Source of the DNA: Bacteroidia bacterium
Lineage (GTDB): Bacteria; Bacteroidota; Bacteroidia; J057
Direction of reading: 5' to 3'
NCBI GenBank assembly: GCA_030430575.1
Contig: JAUIKF010000044.1
Coordinates: 1 to 64,000 of the forward strand
DNA length: 64,000 nucleotides
Shown here: one piece after another, positions 35,620-44,036 of the stretch
How the letters are laid out: every line of letters begins with the position of its first letter
Position numbering within the stretch: position 1 is the first letter of the stretch
The notes under the pieces: generated by a model
Database searches by the model: none
Seen by the model: the letters and a program-made list of their open reading frames with translations, nothing else
What the model was told of the DNA's origin: nothing
Translations under genes and position numbers: made by a program

Positions 35620-35665
35620 ATCCAAAAGGATCAAAAAAATCTCTATTTTTGCGAACCTTTTGGAT
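35620..35665. terminator. Hairpin after nusB with a TAnnTTTG in its loop
   Basis: Arms ATCCAAAAGG / CCTTTTGGAT are followed by TTTTTG, as for an intrinsic terminator with a large 26-nt loop. The loop contains TATTTTTG (35644-35651), a match to the phylum -7 element, which could instead start the DUF1573 transcript. The two readings cannot be separated by eye. Confidence 0.45.
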
Positions 35666-35763
35666 TTTTGCCCGTTCAAAGGGCTATAACTAAATCTTTA
35701 GGAGTAAAACATTAACATTTCACCGTTTTATACAAAACAACCCACATCAATTACTTTTTTATC

Positions 35764-36309
35764 ATGAAAAATTTTGCAATCGCTCTAGTCTCTCTCGTAT
35801 TTGTAATCGGCATGGCCGCTTGTAATTCTGAAGCAGGTGCAGGTGCAGACAAATCTGCCAATGGAGAACCTACTGCTGCTGCTACTGCAGACAATCCTAC
35901 TGCTACTACTGACAACCCAGCTGCTACTGCTACCCCTCCAGCTCCTAAGAAGCCAGGATGGCAAGAAAAAGCAGAAGCCATGGCCAAAACCAATGCCACT
36001 TTCGAAACTGAAGAGCATGACTTCGGTAAAGTAACCGACGGCGATATCGTACGCCACACCTTTACCTTCACTAATACAGGTGACAATCCTTTGGTCATCC
36101 AGCGCGCCAAAGCTTCTTGTGGCTGTACCGTACCTCAGTGGACCAAAGAGCCAGTCGCACCCGGTGAAAAAGGTGAAATCAACGTAGAATTTAACTCTAA
36201 AGGCAAAGTAGGTATGCAGACTAAGACGATCACAGTCACTGCCAACTTTGACGGAGGCATCAATAAAGTACTTCGCATCAAAGGTGAAGTAGCGCCAGCA
36301 GCTAACTAG
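35764..36309 (+). CDS. DUF1573 lipoprotein
   Basis: 181 residues with a lipoprotein signal (IGMAAC, Cys about 20). A low-complexity Ala/Thr/Pro/Asn linker (about 25-62) precedes one DUF1573 domain (about 78-178): FETEEHDFGKVTDGDIVRHTFTFTNTG and CGCTVPQWTKEPVAPGEKG. The domain is an ASH/MSP-type beta sandwich on the cell envelope of this phylum; function unknown. It lies between nusB and yajC as in many relatives. A strong terminator follows at 36368. Confidence 0.9.
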   Translation: MKNFAIALVSLVFVIGMAACNSEAGAGADKSANGEPTAAATADNPTATTDNPAATATPPAPKKPGWQEKAEAMAKTNATFETEEHDFGKVTDGDIVRHTFTFTNTGDNPLVIQRAKASCGCTVPQWTKEPVAPGEKGEINVEFNSKGKVGMQTKTITVTANFDGGINKVLRIKGEVAPAAN

Positions 36310-36367
36310 AAAACGCTATAAGAATTATTGATTGATAAATTATTGATTATTAATTCCTTATAAATCT

Positions 36368-36405
36368 GCAAAAAACGCCGAGAATTTCTTCTCGGCGTTT
36401 TTTGC
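36368..36405. terminator. Strong intrinsic terminator after DUF1573 gene
   Basis: A perfect 17-bp stem (GCAAAAAACGCCGAGAA / TTCTCGGCGTTTTTTGC) with loop TTTC. With A-run and T-run on either side, it can work in both directions. It is the clearest classical terminator in the window. Confidence 0.9.
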
Positions 36406-36462
36406 ATTATGAACTTTGTGCTTTCTTTGTAGCCGAACAAAAATGCAGATAACCATAAACAC

Positions 36463-36777
36463 ATGAATATCTTAACTATTTTTTTACAAGAAACTCCATC
36501 AGCAGGATTCGGAATTCAGAATATGCTATTCTTCCTGGGGATCATCCTAATCTTCTATTTCTTCATGATTCGTCCTCAGACCAAGCGCCAAAAAGAAGAG
36601 CGTATCTTTAGAGAGTCTTTGGGCAAAGGAGATAAGGTGCACACCATTGGTGGAATCCATGGAATAATCGTCACATTGGAAGAGAATACGGTGATTCTCA
36701 AAATTGATGATACCACCAAAATCAGGATAGAAAAATCCGCTTTGCGCGCTGCCCCAGCACCTGCTGAAAAGAAGTAA
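36463..36777 (+). CDS. yajC: Preprotein translocase accessory subunit YajC
   Basis: 104 residues: one transmembrane helix (about 18-40, MLFFLGIILIFYFFMIRPQ) followed by the conserved RPQTKRQKE motif and a small basic cytoplasmic domain (VHTIGGIHGIIVTL). YajC associates with the SecDF/SecYEG translocon. The ybbR-like gene starts 3 bp after its stop. Confidence 0.92.
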   Translation: MNILTIFLQETPSAGFGIQNMLFFLGIILIFYFFMIRPQTKRQKEERIFRESLGKGDKVHTIGGIHGIIVTLEENTVILKIDDTTKIRIEKSALRAAPAPAEKK

Positions 36778-36780
36778 CCC

Positions 36781-37770
36781 GTGGTTCCCCACAGGTATTC
36801 CCTCCGGCACCGATTTGGCTTCCTTTGGACCAAAGGCGTATGGCATCAATGGTTTAGGCTATTGGTCTTTTTCTGCATTTCCCTGGTTTTATGGGTTTTG
36901 GTTACCCTCAATCGTCCACATGAAACTCAGTTTAGCTTCCCTATTAGCATCAAGAATGTACCTGCCAATGTGAAGTTGACCTTCCCCCTCCCTACAGAGT
37001 TGGCTGTTACTTCCAGAGGAGAAGGGATGGACTTGCTGTTGACCCATTTGCGCCAAAAGAAAGATACTTTCCCCATCTTTTTCCCCTCTGAATCCAATCG
37101 GGAGGTCTTTTCAACGCAAGATTATTTGCCCAATATTCAACAATACTTCAGGCATCTTTCGACCAAGGGAATTCAGGTCATATCAGTTGATCCAGATGAG
37201 ATTGTAGTGGAGTTTGAGCCACAAGGTAAAAAGCGGGTAGCCCTGCGCAACCGCTTGCGATATGAGTTTCCCGCTGCCTACCAATTAGAATACGCTGAAA
37301 TCGTAAGTCCTGACTCTGTGAACCTGATGGGGCCTGAGAGGATGTTGGATTCTATTAACGAATGGTACACCTCTGATAGAGTGGTGAAGGTAGGTAAGAC
37401 GGCAGAAGATTTTAACGTGTCATTGGATACATTGGGAGGATTATTTGTCTCGCCCAACCAAGCCACTGTACATATCAAGCCCAGTGCCTATACCCAAAAG
37501 GAATTGTCGCTTTCCTTAATTATCAATGACCTCCCGGAAGATATCCAGGTGAACCTGAGCCATCAGGCCTTGAAGTTAGTATGCGTGGTGCCTTTGGATC
37601 AATATGATGAACTGGCAGCCAACTATGTATTGGAAATTTCCTATGGGGAGTTGGACCAGACCATTCCCTATTTTGTTCCAGATGCAGAGAAAGTCTTACC
37701 GCCTGCTGTCAAGATCGTAAGCAGATCACCTTTGCAAGTTTCCTATGTAATCGTCAATATGACCCCATGA
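36781..37770 (+). CDS. YbbR-like domain protein
   Basis: 329 residues starting at GTG 36781. One N-terminal transmembrane helix (about 24-45) is followed by a periplasmic part with two or more YbbR-like domains, seen as repeated beta patterns (ISIKNVPANVKLTFPLPTELAVTSRG, VSPDSVNLMGPERMLDSI). In other phyla YbbR (CdaR) regulates the diadenylate cyclase, but no cyclase gene is nearby. It overlaps coaE by 4 bp (ATGA). Confidence 0.82.
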   Translation: MVPHRYSLRHRFGFLWTKGVWHQWFRLLVFFCISLVLWVLVTLNRPHETQFSFPISIKNVPANVKLTFPLPTELAVTSRGEGMDLLLTHLRQKKDTFPIFFPSESNREVFSTQDYLPNIQQYFRHLSTKGIQVISVDPDEIVVEFEPQGKKRVALRNRLRYEFPAAYQLEYAEIVSPDSVNLMGPERMLDSINEWYTSDRVVKVGKTAEDFNVSLDTLGGLFVSPNQATVHIKPSAYTQKELSLSLIINDLPEDIQVNLSHQALKLVCVVPLDQYDELAANYVLEISYGELDQTIPYFVPDAEKVLPPAVKIVSRSPLQVSYVIVNMTP

Positions 37771-38360
37771 AAAAAATCGGAATTACAGGTGGGATAGGGA
37801 GTGGAAAAAGTACGGTGGCACGTGTTTTTCAAGCGTTGGGGTATGCAGTATATGTTTCAGATGAAAGGGCCAAATGGTTGATGGTGAATGACTTGGAGGT
37901 TGTAGCCTCATTGAAAGCAGCCTTTGGTCCAGCTACCTTTCACCCCGACGGCCAACTCAATCGAGAGCATCTCGCCCATATCGCCTTTCGCGATGCGGCT
38001 CAGCTCCAAGTGCTGAATGGAATTGTCCATCCTGCGGTAGCACGAGACTTTGACCACTGGATTGAATCGCTTCCCCGGGACTATGATAAAGCATTTGTCT
38101 TGAAGGAAGCAGCCATCCTCTACGAATCAGGGGCAGCTTCTCAGACTGATGGTGTCATCACTGTCTATGCACCTAAATCCCTGCGCATCCAGCGCGTTAT
38201 CAATCGTGATGGCACGTCTGAAGCGGCCGTCCTCGCACGTATGGATAAACAATGGCCTGACCTTGAGAAGATCCGCAGAGCGACATTCACCATCTATAAT
38301 GATGGGAAGCACCCAATCACCAAACAGGTGATCAAAGCTATAGAGACCGCTCGGGCCTAA
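37767..38360 (+). CDS. coaE: Dephospho-CoA kinase
   Basis: It catalyses the last step of coenzyme A synthesis. 197 residues with P-loop GGIGSGKST (about 8-16), the CoA-domain segment YVSDERAK, HPAVARDF and the LID-type VINRDGTSE. The C-terminus ends IETARA: the codons for ETARA and the TAA stop lie inside the GAGACC array (copy B), so the native C-terminus has been replaced or extended by repeat sequence. Last gene of the nusB cluster; convergent with cysQ. Confidence 0.92.
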   Translation: MKKIGITGGIGSGKSTVARVFQALGYAVYVSDERAKWLMVNDLEVVASLKAAFGPATFHPDGQLNREHLAHIAFRDAAQLQVLNGIVHPAVARDFDHWIESLPRDYDKAFVLKEAAILYESGAASQTDGVITVYAPKSLRIQRVINRDGTSEAAVLARMDKQWPDLEKIRRATFTIYNDGKHPITKQVIKAIETARA

Positions 38361-38620
38361 GAAGGCCCTCGCTGTCAGATCGTTCGTCGCGTTCGACTGG
38401 GCTCACGCCGAAGTCTTCGCTCCTCACTGTCAGACCGCTGTGCTACGAGACCGTTCGGCTCGAAGACTCGCTTCACTGTCAGACAAAGGCACCTCTTCTT
38501 CGTCTCTTGTCTGACAGCGAGACCCGTCTTCGGGTCGAGCGATCTGACTTCTGACAGTGAGTGCCGTAGGCGCGAACGATCTGACAGCGAGGGCTGAGTC
38601 TTCGAAGCCTGAGCGGTCTC
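38343..38620. repeat. GAGACC giant inverted-repeat array, copy B
   Basis: 278 bp between convergent coaE and cysQ; both stop codons lie within it. Units here carry TGTCAGAC on the left arm and GTCTGACA on the right arm, where copies A and C carry TGCGAGAC and GTCTCGCA. The change is made consistently in nearly all units and on both arms, so pairing is kept. The unpaired centre is near 38484-38508. Confidence 0.9.
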
Positions 38621-39392
38621 ACCGCTTTCCAAACGCCACAAAATGTGGGTTTAACAAATTCTCCTTATTATAAGTCAGCGGTAGCTGAGTTTCGTGATTG
38701 ATGACGCTGCCGCCAGCGGCCTCAAGGACAGCTTGTGCTGCACCGGTGTCCCATTCCATGGTAGGGGCCAGGCGCGGATAGATATCCGCTTTTCCCTCTG
38801 CCACCACCATGAATTTCAGCGAACTGCCCATGCTGACAATCTGCGGATTCGCGAATTGCTTGACGTAGGCTTCTACTTCTGGACTCATGTGCGACCGTGA
38901 AGCCACTAGTCGGAGGCTTGAGGCATGCATGTGCACTTGATTGGGTTCAAGGCTATTGATCTGATTATCACCGTTTTTGATAAAAGCCCCTTTCCCTGCT
39001 TCTCCGTAATAGGTCGTCCCTTGTACAGGTACATGGACCACGCCCATCACAGGCTTGCCTGCAGAAATCAAGGCGATATTCACAGTGAATTCACCGTTAC
39101 GCTTGATGAACTCTTTGGTGCCATCCAATGGATCTACGAGCCAGAATTGCTGCCAGTGGCGGCGGGTCTCATAAGGGATGGATTTTCCTTCTTCTGAAAG
39201 CAAGGGAATGTCGGGCGTAAGCTGGGCAAGGCCTGCAGCAATGACTTCATGGGCCGCTTGGTCGGCTAAGGTTAAGGGTGAATCGTCAGCCTTAAAGTCG
39301 ACTACGTCAAAGCGGGCCTCATCTGCGTAGACCTCTAGGATTTTGGCCCCTGCGGCCTCTGAAAGAGAAATGATATCTTGTATTGAAAACAT
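38619..39392 (-). CDS. cysQ: 3'(2'),5'-bisphosphate nucleotidase
   Basis: 257 residues of the inositol-monophosphatase superfamily. Metal-binding motifs are LLSEEGK (about 64-70), WLVDPLDGTKEF (about 84-95) and WDTGAAQAVLEAAGG (about 213-227). It removes the 3' phosphate of PAP from sulphate assimilation. DPLDGTKEFIKR is more typical of CysQ than of inositol monophosphatase. Repeat arrays lie on both sides: copy B supplies its TGA stop, copy C lies just upstream of its start. Confidence 0.9.
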   Translation of the reverse strand: MFSIQDIISLSEAAGAKILEVYADEARFDVVDFKADDSPLTLADQAAHEVIAAGLAQLTPDIPLLSEEGKSIPYETRRHWQQFWLVDPLDGTKEFIKRNGEFTVNIALISAGKPVMGVVHVPVQGTTYYGEAGKGAFIKNGDNQINSLEPNQVHMHASSLRLVASRSHMSPEVEAYVKQFANPQIVSMGSSLKFMVVAEGKADIYPRLAPTMEWDTGAAQAVLEAAGGSVINHETQLPLTYNKENLLNPHFVAFGKR

Positions 39393-39415
39393 GTATGAAG
39401 AAATTACGAATTAAT

Positions 39416-39663
39416 AGACCGCTCAGGCTCGAAGACTCGCCTTCGCTGCGGGACCGGTCGCCCTTCGGGCTCCCTGCGAGATCGTTCGTCGCGAAGCTCC
39501 TCACTGCGAGACCGCTCAGCTCGAAGACTCGCCTCGCTGCGAGACAAGAGAAAAAAATGCCTTTAGTCTCGCAGCGAGCCTGAAAGGCGAGCGATCTCGC
39601 AGTGAGTGCCGAAGGCGCGAACGATCTCGCCTCTCGCAGCGAGCCCGAAGGGCGAGAGGTCTC
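39416..39663. repeat. GAGACC giant inverted-repeat array, copy C
   Basis: 248 bp between the LegB-like gene and cysQ, both on the minus strand. Left-arm units (GAGACCGCTCAGCTCGAAGA) pair with right-arm units (GGCGAGCGATCTCGCAGTG) around a loop at about 39546-39567. The right end supplies the TGA stop of the LegB-like gene, in the same way as copies A and B. Confidence 0.9.
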
Positions 39664-40639
39664 ACCGCCGGTAACCTGTTCCAGGCTCATGATGAGACCT
39701 CATCCAATCGATAGTCGCTTGGAGGCCATCCTCAAGCGATACCTCAGCTTGCCATTCCGTCAGGTCTTTAGCCTTTTGTGCACTTGCCAACAAGTGCATG
39801 ACTTCCGATTGGGCAGGTCTTAATCTTGCTTGATCTTGTATTATTTGAGGATTTCGCCCCATCATTTTTGCCAATAATATATAGAGATCTCCGATAGAAA
39901 TAGCAGTTCCTGCGCCGAGATTAAAAGTCTCACCATTAGCATTCTCGTGGGTTCCCACTTCCCAAAACCCCCTTACAGTGTCTTTTACATAGAGAAAATC
40001 TCGTTGAGGCAGCAGGTTTCCGAGCTTCAATTCTTCTCCTTCAAGAAGCTGAGAGATAATGGTGGGAATCACAGCCCGGGTAGACTGGCGAGGGCCATAG
40101 GTGTTAAACGGACGAATGGTCGTGACAGGAAGGTCATACGACAAGGCATAGGCGTTAACTACGGCGTCAGCACCTACCTTGCTGGCGGCATAGGGAGACT
40201 GGGGATGCAAGGGATGGCTTTCGCCTATAGGCAAAGTCTGTGCTGTTCCATATACCTCTGATGTAGAGGTGTGTATGAAGCGCTTTAGGCTCATTTCCTT
40301 CCGCGCAGCGTTGAGCAGATGGGTTGTCCCAAGAATATTGGTTTGAATGACATCCGTGGGGTTTTGGTACGAATAAGGAATGGAAATCAATGCGCCCAGG
40401 TGAAAGATATATTGGCACCCTGCAACGGCCTTTTGACAAAACTCAGGGTCTTTCAAATCGCCTCGGACCCATTCTATTTTCTCCTGTTTCTCTTTAGACA
40501 AAAACCTCAAATTCCCTAAGTGTGGATAAGAGGTGTAGCGCGTCATGGCCCTGACATCGAGTCCTTTATCTAATAAATGTTCTACCAAGTGGCTGCCAAT
40601 AAATCCGCTTGCGCCAGTTACTAATACGATTGGATTCAT
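39662..40639 (-). CDS. SDR-type sugar nucleotide 4,6-dehydratase, LegB-like
   Basis: 325 residues of the extended short-chain dehydrogenase family. NAD motif TGASGFIGSHL (about 8-18); active-site Thr/Ser in HTSTSEVYG and YAASK catalytic pair (about 151-155); NTYGPRQSTRAVIP follows. The pattern is that of LegB, which makes a 4-keto-6-deoxy sugar nucleotide for legionaminic-acid-like sugars, though a UDP-sugar epimerase cannot be excluded. It overlaps the upstream CBS-nucleotidyltransferase gene by 4 bp. Its last codons run into the GAGACC array. Confidence 0.82.
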   Translation of the reverse strand: MNPIVLVTGASGFIGSHLVEHLLDKGLDVRAMTRYTSYPHLGNLRFLSKEKQEKIEWVRGDLKDPEFCQKAVAGCQYIFHLGALISIPYSYQNPTDVIQTNILGTTHLLNAARKEMSLKRFIHTSTSEVYGTAQTLPIGESHPLHPQSPYAASKVGADAVVNAYALSYDLPVTTIRPFNTYGPRQSTRAVIPTIISQLLEGEELKLGNLLPQRDFLYVKDTVRGFWEVGTHENANGETFNLGAGTAISIGDLYILLAKMMGRNPQIIQDQARLRPAQSEVMHLLASAQKAKDLTEWQAEVSLEDGLQATIDWMRSHHEPGTGYRR

Positions 40640-41685
40640 GGGCGTTTGGGTAAAAATTGAATGTCCGTTTGTGCGCGTGCGTAGTCTTCCATATTGCCGA
40701 TATCCAGCCAGTAATCCAGGACTGGAAAAGCGGTCACGTGCTGCCCCCCAGCGATAGCTGCATCGATCAGGTCTGTCGCATCAAAGGGCTGATTTTGAGG
40801 AACTAAGTCTACCAATTCTTTTTTGATTAGATAAATACCCGCATTGGTTTGGTAGGTGAAATTGGGCTTTTCCTTAACCCCATGAACCGCTAGCTGATCG
40901 TCCACCTCCATTACCCCAAAAGGCAAGGAAACGCTATATGGTCGTGTTGCAACCGCCATCGCAGCGCCGCTTGCAAGAAAGTGGCTATAAAAAGCATCCA
41001 AGTCAATCCTTGTCAGCAAGTCTGCATTCATCAGCAGGATCGTATCATGCTGATACTCATCAATCAGCCCCAATGCACCGATCGTCCCTATCGGATGATC
41101 CTCCATGACATAGCGGATGCTCACCCCTCGGTCTTCTCCATTGCCCAATAGGCTGGAAATTTTGTAAGCGAGAAAATGCACAGAGATGGAATAATCAGTG
41201 AGTCCAAATTGGCTCAGATGGTCGATATTGTGTTCTAAAAGGGTCTGATCGCCTATTTTCAGAAGAGGCTTGGGAAGGCTCTCTGTCAGCGGGTGTAGCC
41301 GACTGCCTTTGCCGCCTGCCATGAGTACCACGTCCAAAGGAAGCAGCGCGCTGAGCTTGGTAGTATCTAGTAAACGGACCAATCGTTCTTCTTCGTCCAA
41401 AACCGGGACCCACCGTTTTTTGCTCTGGCCAAGACTTGCAGAGGAAAGGTAATCTTGCAGGTGTAAATGGTAAAAAGAGCGGTCTAAAAAGGCAGTCACC
41501 GGACTGTCCAAACTCAGCCCATTTGCCAAGCCTTTGCGCAGCTCATGGTCGTCAAAAGTGCCAATGAGGCGGTTGTCCCATTCCACGACAAAAAGCATAG
41601 GAGCTTCCTGCTCATCCAGCTCGGATAGCAGCGTTATCGCTTTGGAGACACTGAGAGTATGGGGAATAATGTTTTCAAGCACCAT
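40636..41685 (-). CDS. CBS-domain nucleotidyltransferase, PtmE-like
   Basis: 349 residues from ATG 41685 (MVLENIIPHTLSVSKAI); a start at 41730 is possible but overlaps the divergent promoter. N-terminal CBS pair (about 5-115), then a nucleotidyltransferase with VVLMAGGKGSRLHPLTE (about 121-137), PKPLLKIGD and the metal Asp in LLMNADLLT. The layout is that of PtmE, which makes GDP-glucosamine for the legionaminic acid route; the coupled LegB-like gene fits. The rest of that pathway is not in the window, so the final sugar is unknown. Confidence 0.83.
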   Translation of the reverse strand: MVLENIIPHTLSVSKAITLLSELDEQEAPMLFVVEWDNRLIGTFDDHELRKGLANGLSLDSPVTAFLDRSFYHLHLQDYLSSASLGQSKKRWVPVLDEEERLVRLLDTTKLSALLPLDVVLMAGGKGSRLHPLTESLPKPLLKIGDQTLLEHNIDHLSQFGLTDYSISVHFLAYKISSLLGNGEDRGVSIRYVMEDHPIGTIGALGLIDEYQHDTILLMNADLLTRIDLDAFYSHFLASGAAMAVATRPYSVSLPFGVMEVDDQLAVHGVKEKPNFTYQTNAGIYLIKKELVDLVPQNQPFDATDLIDAAIAGGQHVTAFPVLDYWLDIGNMEDYARAQTDIQFLPKRP

Positions 41686-41715
41686 AGAAGCATACAAAAG
41701 TAGCGTTTTTTTTCT

Positions 41716-41723
41716 TACATTTG
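41716..41723 (+). promoter_or_regulatory. TAnnTTTG -7 element for the LOG-family gene
   Basis: TACATTTG is a perfect match to the -7 consensus, 25 bp ahead of the ATG at 41748. It favours 41748 over the in-frame upstream codon at 41721, which overlaps the element. Confidence 0.55.
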
Positions 41724-41747
41724 CAGGCATTTTTAATCATTACCCAT

Positions 41748-42455
41748 ATGTCAGAACGAGAAAACACATACTTTTCCGATAAGCGCAACGAGTGGAAAAA
41801 GCGTAGCATGAACAATTCCTGGACCGTTTTTAAGGTCATGGCGGAGTTTGTGGAAGGCTTTGAAAAAATGTCAGAGATTGGCCCTTGCGTCTCCATTTTT
41901 GGCTCGGCACGTACCAAGCCTGGCACCAAATACTACGACCTGGCGCGAGACATCGCTCAAAAACTCACTGATTCAGGGTTTGGAATTATCACTGGAGGAG
42001 GGCCAGGTATCATGGAAGCAGGAAACCGTGGAGCAAAGGATACAGGAGGACCATCTGTAGGCTTGAACATCGAACTGCCCTTTGAACAGCAACCCAATTC
42101 ATTTATCGACAAAGACAAGTCTATTGACTTTAATTATTTCTTCGTGCGTAAGGTGATGTTTGTGAAATTCGCCCAAGGATTTGTGGTACTTCCAGGCGGA
42201 TTTGGGACTTTGGATGAACTCTTTGAATCATTGACCCTGATTCAGACGCATAAGATTGCACAGTTTCCAGTGATCCTGGTTGGGAGTGATTTTTGGGGTG
42301 GATTGGTAGATTGGATCAAAGAAGTTTTGCTGGAAAAGGAAGGAAATATCTCGGCCAAAGACATGGATCTATTTCAAATCGTCGACACCCCAGAGGAGGT
42401 GGTAGAGGCGATCAATAAGTTCTATACCAAGCACTTGATCAAACCAAATTTCTAA
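41748..42455 (+). CDS. LOG-family protein (Rossmann fold nucleotide-binding)
   Basis: 235 residues from ATG 41748 (MSERENTYFSDKRNEW). The LOG signature PGGFGTLDELFE (about 146-157) and the nucleotide loop GGGPGIMEAGNRGA (about 82-95) are present. Members hydrolyse cytokinin nucleotides or other nucleoside 5'-monophosphates to base and ribose phosphate; the bacterial role is mostly in purine turnover. No signal peptide. Single gene, divergent from the PtmE-like gene. Confidence 0.88.
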   Translation: MSERENTYFSDKRNEWKKRSMNNSWTVFKVMAEFVEGFEKMSEIGPCVSIFGSARTKPGTKYYDLARDIAQKLTDSGFGIITGGGPGIMEAGNRGAKDTGGPSVGLNIELPFEQQPNSFIDKDKSIDFNYFFVRKVMFVKFAQGFVVLPGGFGTLDELFESLTLIQTHKIAQFPVILVGSDFWGGLVDWIKEVLLEKEGNISAKDMDLFQIVDTPEEVVEAINKFYTKHLIKPNF

Positions 42456-42642
42456 AATTACGTTTAGTAAGCGCATAGAACGACCGATTAAGTGATGTGA
42501 CTTATCAATTATTCGACGTCCTAATGAAAAAATCGGGTTGAACTTGTAAGAATTTGTTTGTTCTTCCCGTTTCAAGAAACAGCCGAAAACGCCATGTTTG
42601 CATCGTCCGCCATGACTTGCAAACTACACAACGCCAAACACC

Positions 42643-43707
42643 ATGTCTAAGCTAGTTTATTTTATTGTTCCTATAAGCCTATTGCTTGGGGGCATGACCC
42701 TTCTCAACAGCCGCGACCTCTCAGATCATCCTGACCTCCGCAGCATCTCAGGCCACCTGACAGTCATGTCAGCAGAGCCTCCCTCAGATCTCAACTTCTG
42801 CGACCAACGAGTTCCCCTCGAAAATTTTGACGTGAAAGAACGCGTAGACCGTGAACTCCAACGTAATGTATATTATCATTCTTCTACTGTCCTGCTCCTC
42901 AAGCGCATGGCGCGCTATCACGATCAGTTTTTACAGATCCTAAAGGAGAATGAAATCCCTGAAGACTTCCTTTATCTTTCAGTAGCTGAAAGCGGCCTAT
43001 CCAATGCCATCTCTCCAGTCGGTGCCAAAGGCTTCTGGCAGTTTATGCGCCCTACAGGCAAGCACTACGGGCTTGAAATATCTGAAACGGTAGATGAACG
43101 CTTTCACCCAGAAAAGGCTACACAGGCAGCCGCTAATTACCTCAATGATCTCTATAAGCAATTTGGAGACTGGTCTCTCGTGGCAGCCTCTTATAATATG
43201 GGCCCTTCAGGCGTTAAAAGAGCGATGCGTGTCCAGGAAGTGGATAATTATTTTGACCTGCACCTCAATAGAGAGACAAGCGCATACCTATTCCGCATTT
43301 TGGCCTTCAAAACGATCATGGAACAGCCTTACCAATATGGCTTCCATGTCAATAACCCCTATAAGCCGGTTCCTTATTATGCCGTTAGTGTTTCAAAAAG
43401 TATCGCTAACCTGGCCGCTTTTGCCAAAGAAAATGGATCTACCTATCGCATGCTGAAGATCATGAACCCTTGGTTGATTTCTACTCGTCTGACAGTTCAA
43501 CCTGGTAAAACCTATGAGATTCGCTTCCCTTTAAATGACGATTTACTCGCTAATGAAATGGCCATTGATGACCAATTGCCAGAAGCAGAAGATCGAATCG
43601 AAGATATTCAGCCTGATACAACCGTGAAGCGGGCGTTGATCGGTACCAAAAATAGCATTCCAGATAGCATTCCATTGCTACCGAAAGCTGCTCCCGTTGG
43701 GAGATAA
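42643..43707 (+). CDS. Membrane-bound lytic transglycosylase (SLT domain)
   Basis: 354 residues with an N-terminal hydrophobic anchor or signal (about 1-20). The SLT domain (about 95-230) has the catalytic Glu in SVAESGLSNAISPVGAKGFW and the later GDWSLVAASYNMGPSGVKRA. The C-terminal part (about 260-310) resembles a single degraded LysM. It cleaves peptidoglycan glycan strands in the MltD manner, but MltD usually has more LysM repeats. A 330-bp gap of word repeats and the uvrA promoter follows. Confidence 0.87.
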   Translation: MSKLVYFIVPISLLLGGMTLLNSRDLSDHPDLRSISGHLTVMSAEPPSDLNFCDQRVPLENFDVKERVDRELQRNVYYHSSTVLLLKRMARYHDQFLQILKENEIPEDFLYLSVAESGLSNAISPVGAKGFWQFMRPTGKHYGLEISETVDERFHPEKATQAAANYLNDLYKQFGDWSLVAASYNMGPSGVKRAMRVQEVDNYFDLHLNRETSAYLFRILAFKTIMEQPYQYGFHVNNPYKPVPYYAVSVSKSIANLAAFAKENGSTYRMLKIMNPWLISTRLTVQPGKTYEIRFPLNDDLLANEMAIDDQLPEAEDRIEDIQPDTTVKRALIGTKNSIPDSIPLLPKAAPVGR

Positions 43708-43710
43708 GAA

Positions 43711-43829
43711 AAATTCAAATTCAAACTCAAACTCAAGTTCAACCTCAAGCGTTCTTCCATGAACTTGAACTTGAACTTGAACTTGAACTTGAACTTGAAC
43801 TTGAACTTGTATTTGCGCTTGAACTTTGC
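43711..43829. repeat. GAACTT word-array hairpin
   Basis: The left arm is made of CAAACTCAAGTTCAA words and the right arm of seven nearly perfect GAACTT hexamers plus degenerate ones, pairing around CGTTCTTCCAT. It begins 4 bp after the transglycosylase stop. Confidence 0.8.
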
Positions 43830-43881
43830 TTTCTTCCGCTAAATTCATTCTTCCTCCATTTCAGCTTGCGGGATAAGTTTG

Positions 43882-43889
43882 TAACTTTG
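43882..43889 (+). promoter_or_regulatory. TAnnTTTG -7 element upstream of uvrA
   Basis: TAACTTTG matches the -7 consensus and is followed by C. It lies 148 bp ahead of the uvrA start. The leader would include an AATCAATAATT word-array hairpin (43905-44010). Confidence 0.45.
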
Positions 43890-43904
43890 CCCGCCCTTTG
43901 CTAA

Positions 43905-44010
43905 TTATTGATTAATAGATTAGTAATTGATTAATTGTAAATCGTTGACAACCAGTAGTTAATGTGTTTCTATTCAATCAATAATCAGTCAATTTATTAA
44001 TTAATAATTC
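43905..44010. repeat. AATCAATAATT word-array hairpin
   Basis: The left arm TAATTATTGATTAATAGATT pairs with a right arm of CAATCAATAATCAGTCAATT and TTATTAATTAATAATT words. It fills the uvrA leader. Confidence 0.65.
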
Positions 44011-44036
44011 CTCTGCTAACCCTGAAAGGATACACT

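Noticed and set aside
35644-35651. Confident promoter for the DUF1573 gene
   Set aside because: The TATTTTTG match lies in the loop of a terminator-like hairpin, so I kept it only as an ambiguous element.
38375-38641. Minus-strand gene within the GAGACC array copy B
   Set aside because: Arg/Ser/Leu-rich translation is the direct product of repeat units; no independent coding evidence.
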